Part shown: in pieces, positions 5,127 to 5,542 of the stretch
Position numbering within the stretch: position 1 is the first letter of the stretch
Layout of the letters: every line of letters starts with the position of its first letter
Assembly: GCA_026389655.1 (NCBI GenBank)
Contig: JAPLHL010000221.1
Span: 1 to 5,542 of the forward strand
Direction: 5' to 3'
From: Chloroflexota bacterium
GTDB taxonomy: Bacteria > Chloroflexota > Dehalococcoidia > GIF9 > UBA5629
DNA: 5,542 nt
Program-made: the position numbers and the translations under genes
Notes under the pieces: generated by a model
What the model saw: only the letters and a program-made list of their open reading frames with translations
Database searches by the model: none
What the model was told of the DNA's origin: nothing

Positions 5127-5542
5127 ATGAATCGGCTGGAAATCAAACCGGGCATACATAATATAGGTGCGATTGACTGGGACAGGCGGTTATTCGATTC
5201 CCTGATACCGCTGCCCGACGGGACAACTTATAACTGTTATCTGGTGCAGGGCAGCGAAAAAACAGCTCTGCTTGATACAGTTGACCCTTCCATGGACTAT
5301 GTGCTTACCGACAACCTTGACCAGATGCACATCGAGAAAATCGACTACATCATTTGCCACCATGCAGAACAGGACCACGCCGGCATGATACCGATGATAA
5401 TGGAGCTTTATCCGGAAGCGAAAATAGTATGTTCCCCAAAGTGTAAGGAGATGCTTAAGGACCTCCTGCATGTAGACGATAGCATGATTATTACCGTCAA
5501 CGATAAGGAAACGCTATCGCTTGGAAACAGGACTTTCGAATT
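5127..5542 (+). CDS. fprA: flavodiiron protein (A-type flavoprotein), 5' part
   Basis: The first 138 codons are in the window and the gene runs off the right edge; the family is about 400 residues long. The N-terminal metallo-beta-lactamase-like domain is clear: 'TYNCYLVQGSEKTALLDTVDP' (34-54, given by its span) and 'HAEQDHAGMIP' with the diiron ligands H79, E81, D83 and H84 in the flavodiiron H-x-E-x-D-H form. The remaining ligands and the C-terminal flavodoxin domain lie outside. Flavodiiron proteins reduce O2 to water or NO to N2O in the cytoplasm of anaerobes. GGAGGA (5117-5122) is 4 bases before the ATG. The start is 11 bases after the hrb stop, so the two are almost certainly co-transcribed and Hrb is the expected electron donor. 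Confidence 0.95.
   Translation, partial: MNRLEIKPGIHNIGAIDWDRRLFDSLIPLPDGTTYNCYLVQGSEKTALLDTVDPSMDYVLTDNLDQMHIEKIDYIICHHAEQDHAGMIPMIMELYPEAKIVCSPKCKEMLKDLLHVDDSMIITVNDKETLSLGNRTFE

Overview
The window looks like a stretch of chromosome from an anaerobic bacterium, most likely a Chloroflexota relative (Dehalococcoidia-like). That placement is an inference. It rests on the 'DDF.DP..GW' extracellular domain at the left edge, a 'two-CW' cysteine-rich protein, and an Hrb–FprA oxygen/NO-scavenging pair of the kind known from strict anaerobes. No rRNA, tRNA, transposase or CRISPR array is visible.

Layout: the left edge carries the 3' end of a plus-strand gene for a secreted-type beta-sandwich domain (2-571). 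Facing it is a minus-strand group, read right to left: a lipoprotein with a degenerate metallopeptidase-like motif (1405-2463), an MntP-type manganese exporter homologue whose conserved first-repeat aspartate is a tyrosine (766-1335), and a possible 48-residue ORF starting directly after the mntP stop (619-765). A divergent intergenic region of about 300 bases (2464-2764) holds a perfect 11-bp inverted repeat. It leads into a plus-strand gene for an 8-cysteine two-CW protein (2765-3094), which ends at a strong intrinsic terminator (3116-3144).

After an extended -10 promoter (3205-3213) comes a probable four-gene operon: two ferritin-like diiron proteins without a rubredoxin domain (3279-3764, 3857-4387), a high-molecular-weight rubredoxin made of a flavin reductase fused to rubredoxin (hrb, 4432-5115), and a flavodiiron protein cut by the right edge (fprA, 5127-5542+). 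The expected pathway is NAD(P)H to Hrb to FprA, reducing O2 or NO. The two diiron proteins probably handle peroxide or iron, and Hrb's rubredoxin is a candidate electron donor for them.

The most interesting points are an internal ribosome-binding site and ATG inside hrb that would release a complete 52-residue rubredoxin, the Asp-to-Tyr change in MntP, and the split between rubredoxin-less diiron proteins and a shared rubredoxin module. The operon itself is a recognisable oxidative/nitrosative stress module. I do not see a wholly new system.
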